Shown here piece after piece: positions 25,015-32,804 of a stretch of DNA of 64,000 nucleotides (position 1 is the first letter of the stretch; every line of letters begins with the position of its first letter). The position numbers were made by a program, and so were the translations under genes. The DNA is from an uncultured Gemmatimonadota bacterium. Its GTDB lineage: Bacteria; Gemmatimonadota; Gemmatimonadetes; Gemmatimonadales; Gemmatimonadaceae. Below the pieces are notes generated by a model. That model saw only the letters and a list, made by a program, of their open reading frames with translations, was not told the DNA's origin and did not search any database. The DNA lies in NCBI GenBank assembly GCA_903882745.1, contig CAIRYG010000002.1, positions 62,001-126,000 on the forward strand, given 5' to 3'.

Positions 25015-26250
25015 TTACGCCTCCCGCACCTCCGGATACCGCCGAAACGCCCAGAGCGTGAAGGCGAACATGGCCGCCGCCATTCCACCAATTGCCCAGG
25101 CGGAACTACTCTGCCGCGCCACCCAGCCGGCGAAGAACGACCCGATCGGGTTCATCCCCACATACACCATCACGTAGATCGACATCACGCGCCCGCGGAG
25201 CGCGTCGGGGACACGCGACTGTAGCAGTGAGTTAATCAGCGCGTTGTTCGTGATGGCCGCGAGACCACAGAGAAAGAGCATCAGCCCACTCAGCACCGGC
25301 GACGAACTCGCGGCAAACACCATGATCGCGATTCCCATACCGATCGTCGAGATAGTGAGCATCTGCCCGCGCGGGAGCAACTGCCCCGCCCCAGCAATCG
25401 CGAGCGCTCCTGCCAGTGCGCCAGCGCCAAAGCACATCATTAGGGCGCCGTAACCGCCGGCGTCGAGATGCAGGTGATCGCGCGCCATCACGGGGAGCAG
25501 CGTCAGCACCGGGATGCTCAACAGTGAAAAGACGGTCACCATGCGCATCAGGATCCACATCACCCGATCGCCGCGCACATAGCGCACCGCTTCCTTGAGC
25601 CCCTCGATCGGTGAACCATGCGCCACCACCGGAACCGACGGATCGCGGGGCGGCAGTTTGATCAACGTCAGCCCAATCAGCACCGAGAGATAGCTCAGCG
25701 CATTGAACCCAAAGCACCAGGCCAATCCCAGCTGCGCAATCACCAACGCCGCGATACTCGGCCCCACAATACGTGCCAAGTTGAACCCACCGGAGTTCAA
25801 GGCGATAGCGTCGAGCAAATCATCCTTGTTCACCAAATCAATAATCAGGCTCTGACGTGCGGGAATCTCAAAGGCCGCGAGTGTCCCGCCGAGCAATGAG
25901 AGCGCGACCAGCCAGTGGATCGTCATGTGTCCCGACCAGGCGAACCACCAGATAACCGTCGCTTCGATCAGCATTGCGCCCTGCGCTAAGCGCACGAGCT
26001 TCAGCTTGTGCGTGCGATCCGCGAGGACCCCCGCCGGAAGCGAGAGCAAGAGAATCGGGAAGGAACCCGCCGCGCTCACCAATCCCACCATGAAGGGATC
26101 GTTGGAGAGCTCAAGGGCGAGCCAGCCGACAGCAACCTGCTGCATCCAGGTGCCAATCAGCGAGATCGTCTGCCCGACAAAAAAGAGCCGAAAATTCCGA
26201 TGCCGCCCAAGAATCCTGAATGGGTTGAATGCGCGGGCGGAGGTGGCCAT
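25015..26250 (-). CDS. MFS transporter (EntS-like drug/siderophore exporter type)
   Basis: A 411-residue membrane protein of the major facilitator superfamily with about 12 hydrophobic segments. Seen are the N-terminal RNFRLFFVGQTISLIGTW start typical of the EntS/DUF894-type subfamily, the loop-2/3 signature GVLADRTHK and a central hydrophilic loop after residue 190. It probably exports a small molecule by proton antiport; the substrate is unknown. It sits on the opposite strand between the AAA+ ATPase and the VWA gene, which normally neighbour each other. ATG 26250 has GGGAG about a dozen bases upstream. Confidence 0.88.
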   Translation of the reverse strand: MATSARAFNPFRILGRHRNFRLFFVGQTISLIGTWMQQVAVGWLALELSNDPFMVGLVSAAGSFPILLLSLPAGVLADRTHKLKLVRLAQGAMLIEATVIWWFAWSGHMTIHWLVALSLLGGTLAAFEIPARQSLIIDLVNKDDLLDAIALNSGGFNLARIVGPSIAALVIAQLGLAWCFGFNALSYLSVLIGLTLIKLPPRDPSVPVVAHGSPIEGLKEAVRYVRGDRVMWILMRMVTVFSLLSIPVLTLLPVMARDHLHLDAGGYGALMMCFGAGALAGALAIAGAGQLLPRGQMLTISTIGMGIAIMVFAASSSPVLSGLMLFLCGLAAITNNALINSLLQSRVPDALRGRVMSIYVMVYVGMNPIGSFFAGWVARQSSSAWAIGGMAAAMFAFTLWAFRRYPEVREA

Positions 26251-26418
26251 GGTTCGTAATCTCGCTCCCCGGAGTCACAGTTTGCAGGGTTCGCGCGCAA
26301 GTCATTGCAAGACAAGGAATTACGCCGCACCTATACCCCCGAGCCGGGAACTAGATAACGGGTGCATCGGTTTGCCTTACAGACACAATCCGCTTGATTT
26401 AGGGTAGAAAGGAGACGC

Positions 26419-27699
26419 ATGCGCGCACATACCTACACCAAGTTCAGTCCCGAGGCCGCCGATCAGGTGGACCTCCAGTCGCTGTTGGACAACTTGGCTG
26501 ATTTCCTCCTGCAGTCTGGCTTCGCCGGCGGCACGCAGTATCACCCCTACTGGGGCGAAACGGGCGACGACGCCGACAAGTCGCTCGACGGACTTCGCCA
26601 AGCGATTCTCGACGCACTGATTCAAAGCGGACAGTTCACCCCGGAGATGCTCGAAGCGCTGCGCGGCGACGGCGACGACCTCTCCGAGGAGAAACTCGCG
26701 CAGCTGCTGGACGACATCGTCAAGCGCCTGATGGAAGAAGGGTTCCTCAAGATGGAGAACCCACCCGAGCTGCCCGCTGGGCACCAAGCAGTAACCGGCA
26801 AAGGCGGGCTCGCGCAGCAGGCAGCGAAAGACGTCCAGTTCAATCTCACCGACAAAGGCGTCGACTTCCTGGGCTACAAAGCGCTGCGCGGCATTCTGTC
26901 CTCACTCGGCAAGGCGAGCTTCGGCTCGCACGACACGCCGTGGCTCTCCACGGGCATCGAGTCGGACGGATGGAGTAAGCCGTACGAGTTTGGCGACGTG
27001 CTCAACCTCGACGTGAACGAAACGCTGAAGAACGCCCTGGTGCGCAACGGGAATCTCGACGTGCCGATCGACCTCGACTACGGCGACCTGATGGTGCGCC
27101 AAGCCGAGTATCGCTCGAGCTGCGCCACGGTACTGATGCTCGACTGCTCGCACTCGATGATTCTCTATGGCGAAGACCGCTTTACCCCCGCCAAGAAGGT
27201 CGCGCTGGCACTTACGCATCTCATCCGCACGCAGTTTCCGGGCGACACACTGAAAGTGGTGCTCTTTCACGACTCGGCTGAGGAGATTCCGCTGGCCGCG
27301 CTCGCTGGGGCACAGGTGGGACCGTATCACACGAATACCGCCGAGGGGCTGAAGATTGCCCGTCGGTTACTGATGGCGCAGAAGAAGGACATGCGGCAGA
27401 TCGTGATGATCACCGACGGCAAGCCAAGCGCGTTGACTATGCCCGACGGGCAGATCTACAAGAACGCGATGGGGCTCGACGCGTGGGTGCTGCAGGAAAC
27501 GCTCAAGGAGGTCACAGATTGCCGACGGTCCGGCATTATGGTGAACACCTTCATGCTCGCGCGCGACCCAGCACTGATTCAGTTCGTGAAGATGGTCTCG
27601 AGCATCACGCGTGGCCGGGCCTATTTCACGAACACAATGTCGCTCGGGCAGTTCATCCTGATGGACTTCCTGAAACGAAAGACCAAGTCGGTCTCGTAG
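26419..27699 (+). CDS. VWA-domain protein, partner of AAA+ ATPase
   Basis: A 426-residue protein: a helical acidic N-terminal half (1-230) and a C-terminal von Willebrand A domain with a complete MIDAS, DxSxS as LDCSHSM (about 241), Thr in HTNTAEG and Asp in MITDGKPS. This is the arrangement of the VWA partners of MoxR-type ATPases, which bridge the ATPase to its client through a metal ion. ATG 26419 follows AAAGGAGAC. Seven bases separate it from the alpha/beta hydrolase gene downstream. It is probably the functional partner of the ATPase at 23494, about 1.5 kb away. Confidence 0.85.
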   Translation: MRAHTYTKFSPEAADQVDLQSLLDNLADFLLQSGFAGGTQYHPYWGETGDDADKSLDGLRQAILDALIQSGQFTPEMLEALRGDGDDLSEEKLAQLLDDIVKRLMEEGFLKMENPPELPAGHQAVTGKGGLAQQAAKDVQFNLTDKGVDFLGYKALRGILSSLGKASFGSHDTPWLSTGIESDGWSKPYEFGDVLNLDVNETLKNALVRNGNLDVPIDLDYGDLMVRQAEYRSSCATVLMLDCSHSMILYGEDRFTPAKKVALALTHLIRTQFPGDTLKVVLFHDSAEEIPLAALAGAQVGPYHTNTAEGLKIARRLLMAQKKDMRQIVMITDGKPSALTMPDGQIYKNAMGLDAWVLQETLKEVTDCRRSGIMVNTFMLARDPALIQFVKMVSSITRGRAYFTNTMSLGQFILMDFLKRKTKSVS

Positions 27700-27706
27700 G
27701 GATTGT

Positions 27707-28879
27707 GTGAAACGTCCGCTCCTCGCCCTGACCTTCCTACTGACGACAGCGATGAGCGTCGCCGAGGCGGCGCCTAGGCGTCCGGAGTGGGCTGGGGGTC
27801 CGAAGGTGAAGCCGGATACCGTCGCGGACACGACGTTCTACATCACGAATCGTGTTCGGCGCGCGGGCATCCTGCAGAAGGCCCGCAGCGACTCGTTGGA
27901 ATTCGGCTTGATGGTGGTACGTTTTGCCGATTTTCCCTCGACCGCGCTGGCGGACCAGTTGCTGCGGCCACTGACGTCAAAGATTGTAGACTCCGTGCGA
28001 TTATCCCGCGAGGAGTTCGTGCGGGCGCTCGCTGAGGCTGACGCACGCAGTGCGCCCACCGGCGATGGCGCGGTGATGTACGTGCACGGCTACGCGACCT
28101 CGTTCCGGCGAGGCATCTCACAGGCGTCGGAAATCATGCATCGCGGGCGTACCGAAGGGCCGCTCATTGTGTTCTCGTGGCCGGCGAACCGCGCGCTGGC
28201 CACGCTGCCAACGCGCCGTGCGCTGATCTCCGGGGCGTATCGTGAGGACTCAGCAACGGCGGTCGCGAGTCAACCCGCGTTGCGAGAGGCCATTGGGCTG
28301 GTGCTGAGCGCCGTGCGCCCTGGCACCCTCACGCTCCTTGGGCACAGCATGGGAGCGCAGTTGCTGGCGGAGTCGCTACGAGGAGCGTCGCCCCTTCGCG
28401 CTGCGCTCACCGCGCAACCGGCTCGGGCGCTCGTGTTCTTTGCTGCCGATATCTCTGCGCAACGGTTCCGTGATTCACTCGCGGTCCCGGTGGTGGCTCT
28501 CGCGCAGCGCCGCGTGATTTACGCGGCGAACAACGACCGGATGCTCTCGATTTCGCACTTGGTAAACCGCACCCCGCGCGTGGGCCAAGCGAACGCCGCC
28601 AAAGAGCTCGGCGCCGAGGACATCGAGGTTGTGGATGTCACCTCTGGCGTGCGCTCCGACGGCTTCTGGCGGTCGTTTGTGGACCCGCACCATGGCATGC
28701 GGTTCGCGGGGAGTGCGCTGTACGACTTCTTTGGTGTGATCCGCGGAATGCCCGCGAGTTGTCGCGTGAACAATGGGATCGCCAACCTGATGGGTGAGCG
28801 GGTGTGGCGACTCACCCGTACTCCGATTCCGCCGACCCTGGGTGCGTGCAGTGTCACGGATAACGACCTCCGCCAATGA
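27707..28879 (+). CDS. Exported alpha/beta hydrolase (DUF900-like)
   Basis: A 390-residue protein with a signal peptide (LLALTFLLTTAMSVAEA) and an alpha/beta hydrolase core: oxyanion strand VMYVHGYATSFRRG, nucleophile elbow GHSMGAQL and a late His region DPHHGMRF. The arrangement resembles DUF900 hydrolases of unknown substrate. Start GTG 27707 is seven bases after the VWA stop, and its TGA overlaps the ATG of the NicO-like gene, so it belongs to a three-gene unit. Esterase or peptidase activity in the periplasm is likely but unproven. Confidence 0.78.
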   Translation: MKRPLLALTFLLTTAMSVAEAAPRRPEWAGGPKVKPDTVADTTFYITNRVRRAGILQKARSDSLEFGLMVVRFADFPSTALADQLLRPLTSKIVDSVRLSREEFVRALAEADARSAPTGDGAVMYVHGYATSFRRGISQASEIMHRGRTEGPLIVFSWPANRALATLPTRRALISGAYREDSATAVASQPALREAIGLVLSAVRPGTLTLLGHSMGAQLLAESLRGASPLRAALTAQPARALVFFAADISAQRFRDSLAVPVVALAQRRVIYAANNDRMLSISHLVNRTPRVGQANAAKELGAEDIEVVDVTSGVRSDGFWRSFVDPHHGMRFAGSALYDFFGVIRGMPASCRVNNGIANLMGERVWRLTRTPIPPTLGACSVTDNDLRQ

Positions 28880-29550
28880 TCGATAGCTCGGTCATTCCCT
28901 CAGCGATTTCGGCGGCGGTTCTTGGATTCCTGCTCGGCCTTCGTCACGCGACCGACGCCGACCATGTGGTGGCGGTAACGACGATCGTCGCGCGCGAACG
29001 TACGCTGGCGCGCGCCGCCCGTGTGGGGGCGCTCTGGGGCGTTGGCCACTCCCTTACTCTGTTTGTGGTCGGCGGCGCGATTGTGCTGTTCCGGCTGGTC
29101 ATTCCGCCGCGCATTGGACTCGGTCTCGAGTTCGGTGTTGCGCTGATGTTGATCTTGCTTGGGTTCGACAACCTCCGCGGCAAGGCTTCGCAGCACTCAC
29201 ACGATGCTGAGGTGACGTCGTCGGGCATTCGGCCGCTGGTCATTGGCGTCGTGCATGGACTCGCGGGCTCGGCTGCGATCGCACTCTTGGTGCTTGCGAC
29301 CATTCGTGATACGGGATGGGCGCTGGCCTATCTCGCAGTCTTCGGCATCGGCACGATCGCGGGAATGATGATTGTTACGGCGCTGCTCGCCGCACCTGCG
29401 CTCTATGCGACCACGCGAGTTGTGCGGTTCCAGCGCGGCATCCGACTCGCAGCGGGCGCGCTCAGTTTGATCTTTGGCGCGCTACTCGCGCACGAGATCA
29501 TTGTGACCAACGGATTGTTCAGCACGACGCCGAGCTGGACCCCGCGCTAG
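28876..29550 (+). CDS. NicO/UreH-like metal transporter family membrane protein
   Basis: A 224-residue protein with about six membrane segments. It carries the Ni/Co-transporter signature H-x4-DH as LRHATDADHV in the first helix, a second GHSLTLF in helix 2 and a HGLAGSAA repeat-like motif in helix 4. Such proteins move nickel or cobalt, or in some members other metals or sulfur compounds. A short His-bearing loop (QHSHDAE) may bind metal. ATG 28876 overlaps the hydrolase stop (ATGA). Because cobalt feeds B12 and nickel feeds few enzymes, the metal cannot be assigned from context. Confidence 0.78.
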   Translation: MIDSSVIPSAISAAVLGFLLGLRHATDADHVVAVTTIVARERTLARAARVGALWGVGHSLTLFVVGGAIVLFRLVIPPRIGLGLEFGVALMLILLGFDNLRGKASQHSHDAEVTSSGIRPLVIGVVHGLAGSAAIALLVLATIRDTGWALAYLAVFGIGTIAGMMIVTALLAAPALYATTRVVRFQRGIRLAAGALSLIFGALLAHEIIVTNGLFSTTPSWTPR

Positions 29551-29567
29551 CGACGGGGGGAGTGGCG

Positions 29568-30260
29568 TCAGGGACGATGATGCTCGTCCGTAGATGCCGC
29601 TCTCCAGTTCCCGGTATGAAGCCAGTGCGGCCGCGGGAGTGTGGTGCCCTGCCAGAGCGCGCTGAGCCGGAGCAACACGGTGATCGTGACGGCAATCAAG
29701 GCCGACCGCGAGTCGCTCGTCCACCCGAGGTGTAGGAGGCCGAGGTAGATCGAGGCACCGACCAATGCGGCGGCCGACTGCAATCGCCCATGCTTGAAGA
29801 GCTGCGGAATCTCGTTGATCACCACATCGCGGATAACGCCGCCACCACTGCTTGTGACGACACCAAGCAGCGCACAAATCACCGCCGGCATCCCAGCGCG
29901 CACCGCGAGCGCCGTTCCCGAGACCGTAAAGAATCCCAGGCCGAGTGCGTCAATGATATCCGCGCGAGCCACAAGGGTGCGACTCCACAGGTACAAACGA
30001 CGGCTGTACACGAACGGGATGCACAACGCCATAATGAGGACGACGTACTCCCAGCGTTGCACGAAAAAGAATGGCCGACGATCGAGGATCAGATCGCGGA
30101 TAGCACCGCCGCCGAAGGATGTGACAAGAGCCAGGATGTAAACCCCGACCAGATCCATCTCCTTCTTGGCGGCTGTAATCATCGCCGAAAGGGCGGCCGT
30201 GACGACAGCGGCGCTCTCGAGGAGGAGTACGGGGTTCACATTCGGGATGGGGATGCCCAT
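29568..30260 (-). CDS. TRIC/UPF0126-type cation channel family membrane protein
   Basis: A 230-residue protein of two repeated UPF0126 units, each with three helices and the glycine-rich signature GGGAIRDLILDRRPFF (residues about 50-65) and GGGVIRDVVINEIPQLF (about 135-151). Bacterial homologues form trimeric cation channels related to eukaryotic TRIC; physiological ions are not settled. It converges with the NicO-like gene (17-base gap) and is divergent from mutY with only 38 bases between starts. A TATGTT/TATACA-like stretch just before ATG 30260 hints at a very short leader. Confidence 0.88.
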   Translation of the reverse strand: MGIPIPNVNPVLLLESAAVVTAALSAMITAAKKEMDLVGVYILALVTSFGGGAIRDLILDRRPFFFVQRWEYVVLIMALCIPFVYSRRLYLWSRTLVARADIIDALGLGFFTVSGTALAVRAGMPAVICALLGVVTSSGGGVIRDVVINEIPQLFKHGRLQSAAALVGASIYLGLLHLGWTSDSRSALIAVTITVLLRLSALWQGTTLPRPHWLHTGNWRAASTDEHHRP

Positions 30261-30298
30261 CTGTATAACATAGCGGGTCCGGGTTTACTTTCTGCGTA

Positions 30299-31105
30299 AT
30301 GCCCCGCCCCCGTTCCTCACGCCCCTCGAAGGCCGCCCTTCGGACGCCCGTTGAGCACCCCGCCAAGCGGAGTGCCCGCCGGCCGGCTCCCGTGGCACTC
30401 CCCGACGATGAATCGGCCCGCGACTTCAGCGCACGCCTCCGGCGCTGGTTCAAGCGCAACAGTCGCGACCTCCCGTGGCGCCGCACCCGCGATCCGTACC
30501 ACGTGCTCGTGTCAGAACTGATGTTGCAGCAAACGCAGGTCTCTCGCGTGCTCGACTATTACGCGCGATTTTTGCAGCGCTTTCCGACGCTCGAAGTGCT
30601 GGCGGACGCACCCCCCAAGCGGGTTATGGAGTCCTGGGAAGGGCTGGGTTACTACGCGCGGGCGCGGAACCTGCATGCCTTATCCAAGCAGGTCACCGGC
30701 CCCGAGGGCACGGGCACACTCCCTGCACACCACGAAGAACTGCGAAAACTTCCCGGTATCGGGGCCTATACCGCGGGGGCGGTCTCGAGCTTTGCCTTTG
30801 AGCGGCGAGCCGCGCTCGTGGACACCAACGTGGCTCGGGTGCTCGCCCGTGTCTTTGCCCCCACGCTCAACCCCAAGCGGCCGCGCGATCTTACCCAACT
30901 CTGGACGATTGCCGAATCGGTGCTTCCGCGCACGGGTACGGCGACCTGGGTGCACAATCAGGCTGTGATGGAACTCGGTGCCCTAGTCTGCACCGCGCGC
31001 GTCAAGCGCTGCGACGTTTGTCCGCTCAGTACAGTCTGCGCGACCTATGCCGCCGATCACGCCGCATCGAAGCCTCGTGCAAAACGAAAGGCCCCGGCGC
31101 GTTAG
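30299..31105 (+). CDS. mutY: A/G-specific adenine glycosylase, short form
   Basis: A 268-residue HhH-GPD glycosylase that removes adenine mispaired with 8-oxoguanine. Seen: catalytic Glu in SELMLQQTQV, the helix-hairpin-helix LPGIGAYTAGAV, catalytic Asp in ALVDTNVARVL and a [4Fe-4S] loop with cysteines 231, 238, 241 and 247 (C-x6-C-x2-C-x5-C). The protein ends 21 residues after the last cysteine with a basic tail, so it lacks the C-terminal MutT-like domain that recognises 8-oxoguanine in standard MutY (about 350 residues). Endonuclease III is the alternative, but QQTQV and VDTNV are MutY-like. About 45 extra residues precede the catalytic domain. Confidence 0.85.
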   Translation: MPRPRSSRPSKAALRTPVEHPAKRSARRPAPVALPDDESARDFSARLRRWFKRNSRDLPWRRTRDPYHVLVSELMLQQTQVSRVLDYYARFLQRFPTLEVLADAPPKRVMESWEGLGYYARARNLHALSKQVTGPEGTGTLPAHHEELRKLPGIGAYTAGAVSSFAFERRAALVDTNVARVLARVFAPTLNPKRPRDLTQLWTIAESVLPRTGTATWVHNQAVMELGALVCTARVKRCDVCPLSTVCATYAADHAASKPRAKRKAPAR

Positions 31106-31120
31106 CGCCGAGGCCTTCGT
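31084..31120. terminator. Bidirectional terminator between mutY and gltA
   Basis: CGGCGC (31095-31100) pairs with GCGCCG (31105-31110) around a GTTA loop. The stem continues as AAGGCC/GGCCTT with one mismatch, then ACG/CGT after a bulged A. It lies between convergent genes, and the mutY stop codon is inside the loop and stem. Confidence 0.75.
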
Positions 31121-31135
31121 CACAGCGGTCGGACG

Positions 31136-32470
31136 TTACTTCGTGATCGTGTGCCGATAGTCGAGCGTCGACTTGTACGGACGCTCGGCATACCCCGTGA
31201 AGATCTGACGCGGACGAGCGATCTTCTGCTCCTTGTCGAGCACCATCTCCTCCCACTGCGCCATCCACCCCGACGTGCGGGCGATCGCGAAGAGCACCGT
31301 GAAGTAGTCGGTCGGGAAGTGCATCGCGCGATAGATCAGCCCGGTGTAGAAATCGACATTCGGGTAGAGCTTGCGCTTGATGAAGTACTCGTCGGAGAGG
31401 GCGATCCGCTCGAGCTCGAGCGCGATCTCCATGTCCTTGGTCATGCCGGAGATGGCGAGCACCTCGTCGCACAGCTTCTTCACGATCTTGGCGCGCGGGT
31501 CGTAGCTCTTGTAGACGCGGTGACCGAAGCCCATCAGGCGGCTCTCGCCCTTGCCGCTCTTCACGGCTTCGATGAATGCGGGGATGTTCTTCACATCGCC
31601 GATCTCGTCGAGCATGCGGAGCACGGCTTCGTTGGCGCCGCCGTGCAACGGGCCGTAGAGCGCCGCAACGCCGGCCGCGACCGCCGAGAACGGATCGACG
31701 TGGCTGGAGCCCACGGCGCGCACGGCGTTGGTCGAGCAGTTCTGCTCGTGGTCCGCGTGCAGGATGAACAGGATGTCGATGGCGCGGGCGTAGACCGGAT
31801 GCGCCTCGTACTTCGGCTCCGACATGCGCGCGATCATCGAGAGGAAGTTCTCGGCGTACGGCAGCGAGTTGTCGGGATAGACGTAGGGCATCCCCTTCAC
31901 GTGACGGTACGCGAAGGCGGCGATCGTGGGCATCTTGGCGATCAGGCGGATGAACGCGATGTCGCGCTCACGCGGATCGTGGATGTTCTTGGCGCTCGGG
32001 TAGAACGACGAGAGCGCGGCGACACCGGCCGTGAGCATGGACATCGGGTGCGCGTCGTAGCGGAACCCTTCCATGAAGCGGCGGATGTTCTCGTGCACGT
32101 AGGTGTGGTACGTGACGTCCTGCACGAACTGATTGTACTCGGCCTGCGTCGGGAGCTCGCCGTGACGCAACAGCCACGCAACCTCAAGGAAGCTCGCCTT
32201 CTCCGCGAGCTGATCGATGGGATAGCCGCGATAGCGGAGAATCCCCTTGTCGCCGTCGATGAAGGTGATGGCGCTGCGGCACGATGCGGTGTTCATAAAC
32301 GCCGGGTCGTAGCCCATGATCCCGAAATCTTCAGGATTGACTTTGATTTGCTTGAGGTCGGCCGTGCGGATCGTCTCGTCGGTGATCGGGGCGTAGTAAA
32401 TCTTGCCCGTGCGCGAGTCCTTGATCTCGAGGTGGTCGCCGATGGGTGCCTTTGCTTCCGTGCCAGACAT
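31136..32470 (-). CDS. gltA: Citrate synthase
   Basis: A 444-residue type II-like bacterial citrate synthase, first enzyme of the TCA cycle, condensing acetyl-CoA and oxaloacetate. Seen: the N-terminal small beta domain (residues about 1-55, DSRTGKIYYAPI), then the helical core with HADHEQNCSTNAVRAVGSS (active-site His), the second His in GFGHRVYKSYDPRA and the catalytic Asp region near the C-terminus (RPRQIFTGYAERPY). Length and layout match the hexameric, NADH-sensitive proteobacterial type, but allostery is not readable here. It is monocistronic. A TACTAT element at 32554-32549 on the minus strand could be its -10; no -35 was convincing. Confidence 0.96.
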   Translation of the reverse strand: MSGTEAKAPIGDHLEIKDSRTGKIYYAPITDETIRTADLKQIKVNPEDFGIMGYDPAFMNTASCRSAITFIDGDKGILRYRGYPIDQLAEKASFLEVAWLLRHGELPTQAEYNQFVQDVTYHTYVHENIRRFMEGFRYDAHPMSMLTAGVAALSSFYPSAKNIHDPRERDIAFIRLIAKMPTIAAFAYRHVKGMPYVYPDNSLPYAENFLSMIARMSEPKYEAHPVYARAIDILFILHADHEQNCSTNAVRAVGSSHVDPFSAVAAGVAALYGPLHGGANEAVLRMLDEIGDVKNIPAFIEAVKSGKGESRLMGFGHRVYKSYDPRAKIVKKLCDEVLAISGMTKDMEIALELERIALSDEYFIKRKLYPNVDFYTGLIYRAMHFPTDYFTVLFAIARTSGWMAQWEEMVLDKEQKIARPRQIFTGYAERPYKSTLDYRHTITK

Positions 32471-32623
32471 TGTTCGATTCCGTTATGCATCGGGTGAGTG
32501 GCTCTAGCGGCGGTCGCAGTGCTTCCGCGAATGGCCGAGCCATGCTTAATAGTATCGACCGTTTCTGCCGCTAGGGATGGCTCCCGGGGACCGGCCGCGC
32601 GGGGGGCGTCAGGCGGACTCTGA

Positions 32624-32652
32624 TTGACACTCCCCGGTCCCTTCCCTACCTT
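32624..32652 (+). promoter_or_regulatory. Sigma-70 promoter for the Mg2+ ATPase gene
   Basis: A consensus TTGACA at 32624-32629, a 17-base spacer and TACCTT at 32647-32652. The expected start point is near 32659, which gives the ATPase mRNA a leader of about 145 bases. The preceding part of the gap (32471-32623) holds only the upstream region of the divergent gltA. Confidence 0.65.
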
Positions 32653-32660
32653 TGGCAGGA

Positions 32661-32699
32661 ATGCACCCAACCGGAGCCACGCTTGGACGTAGACAGTAG
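32661..32699 (+). CDS. Possible 12-residue leader peptide before the Mg2+ ATPase
   Basis: An ATG placed one or two bases after the predicted transcription start opens a 12-codon frame reading MHPTGATLGRRQ, ending in TAG at 32697-32699. If translated it would be essentially leaderless. Some Mg2+ transporter mRNAs (enterobacterial mgtL) carry a short upstream peptide that couples ribosome progress to downstream control, which is why it is recorded. It has only one proline codon, and there is no independent evidence of translation. Confidence 0.25.
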   Translation: MHPTGATLGRRQ

Positions 32700-32741
32700 C
32701 ACGACGCTGTCGGGGATCGCCGCGACGAAGTAGTCGCGCGC

Positions 32742-32797
32742 CTCCCGCCGACATCGAAATTCGACGCGGGGAGCCCTTCCGGGGCCCTTGGCGGGAG
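32742..32797 (+). promoter_or_regulatory. Switch-like leader sequestering the Mg2+ ATPase ribosome-binding site
   Basis: CTCCCGCCGA (32742-32751) can pair with TTGGCGGGAG (32788-32797), a 10-bp helix (one G-U) that buries the ribosome-binding GGGAG seven bases before ATG 32805. The same CTCCCGC can instead pair with the internal GCGGGGAG (32766-32773), freeing the start. Smaller hairpins lie within (TCGA/TCGA 32754-32764, GCCC/GGGC 32773-32785) and upstream (CGCGAC/GTCGCG 32721-32738; GACAG/CTGTC 32692-32711). The two pairings exclude each other, as in translational riboswitches. It does not look like the known M-box (ykoK) element. Confidence 0.55.
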
Positions 32798-32804
32798 TAT
32801 CAAA

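Noticed and set aside
31151-32497. Plus-strand open frame of about 450 codons opposite citrate synthase
   Set aside because: Shadow of gltA; no recognisable domain, extreme Arg/Val/Asp composition.
32653-32804. Known M-box (ykoK) magnesium riboswitch before mgtA
   Set aside because: The leader lacks the conserved M-box segments I would expect; only generic switch-like pairings are present.
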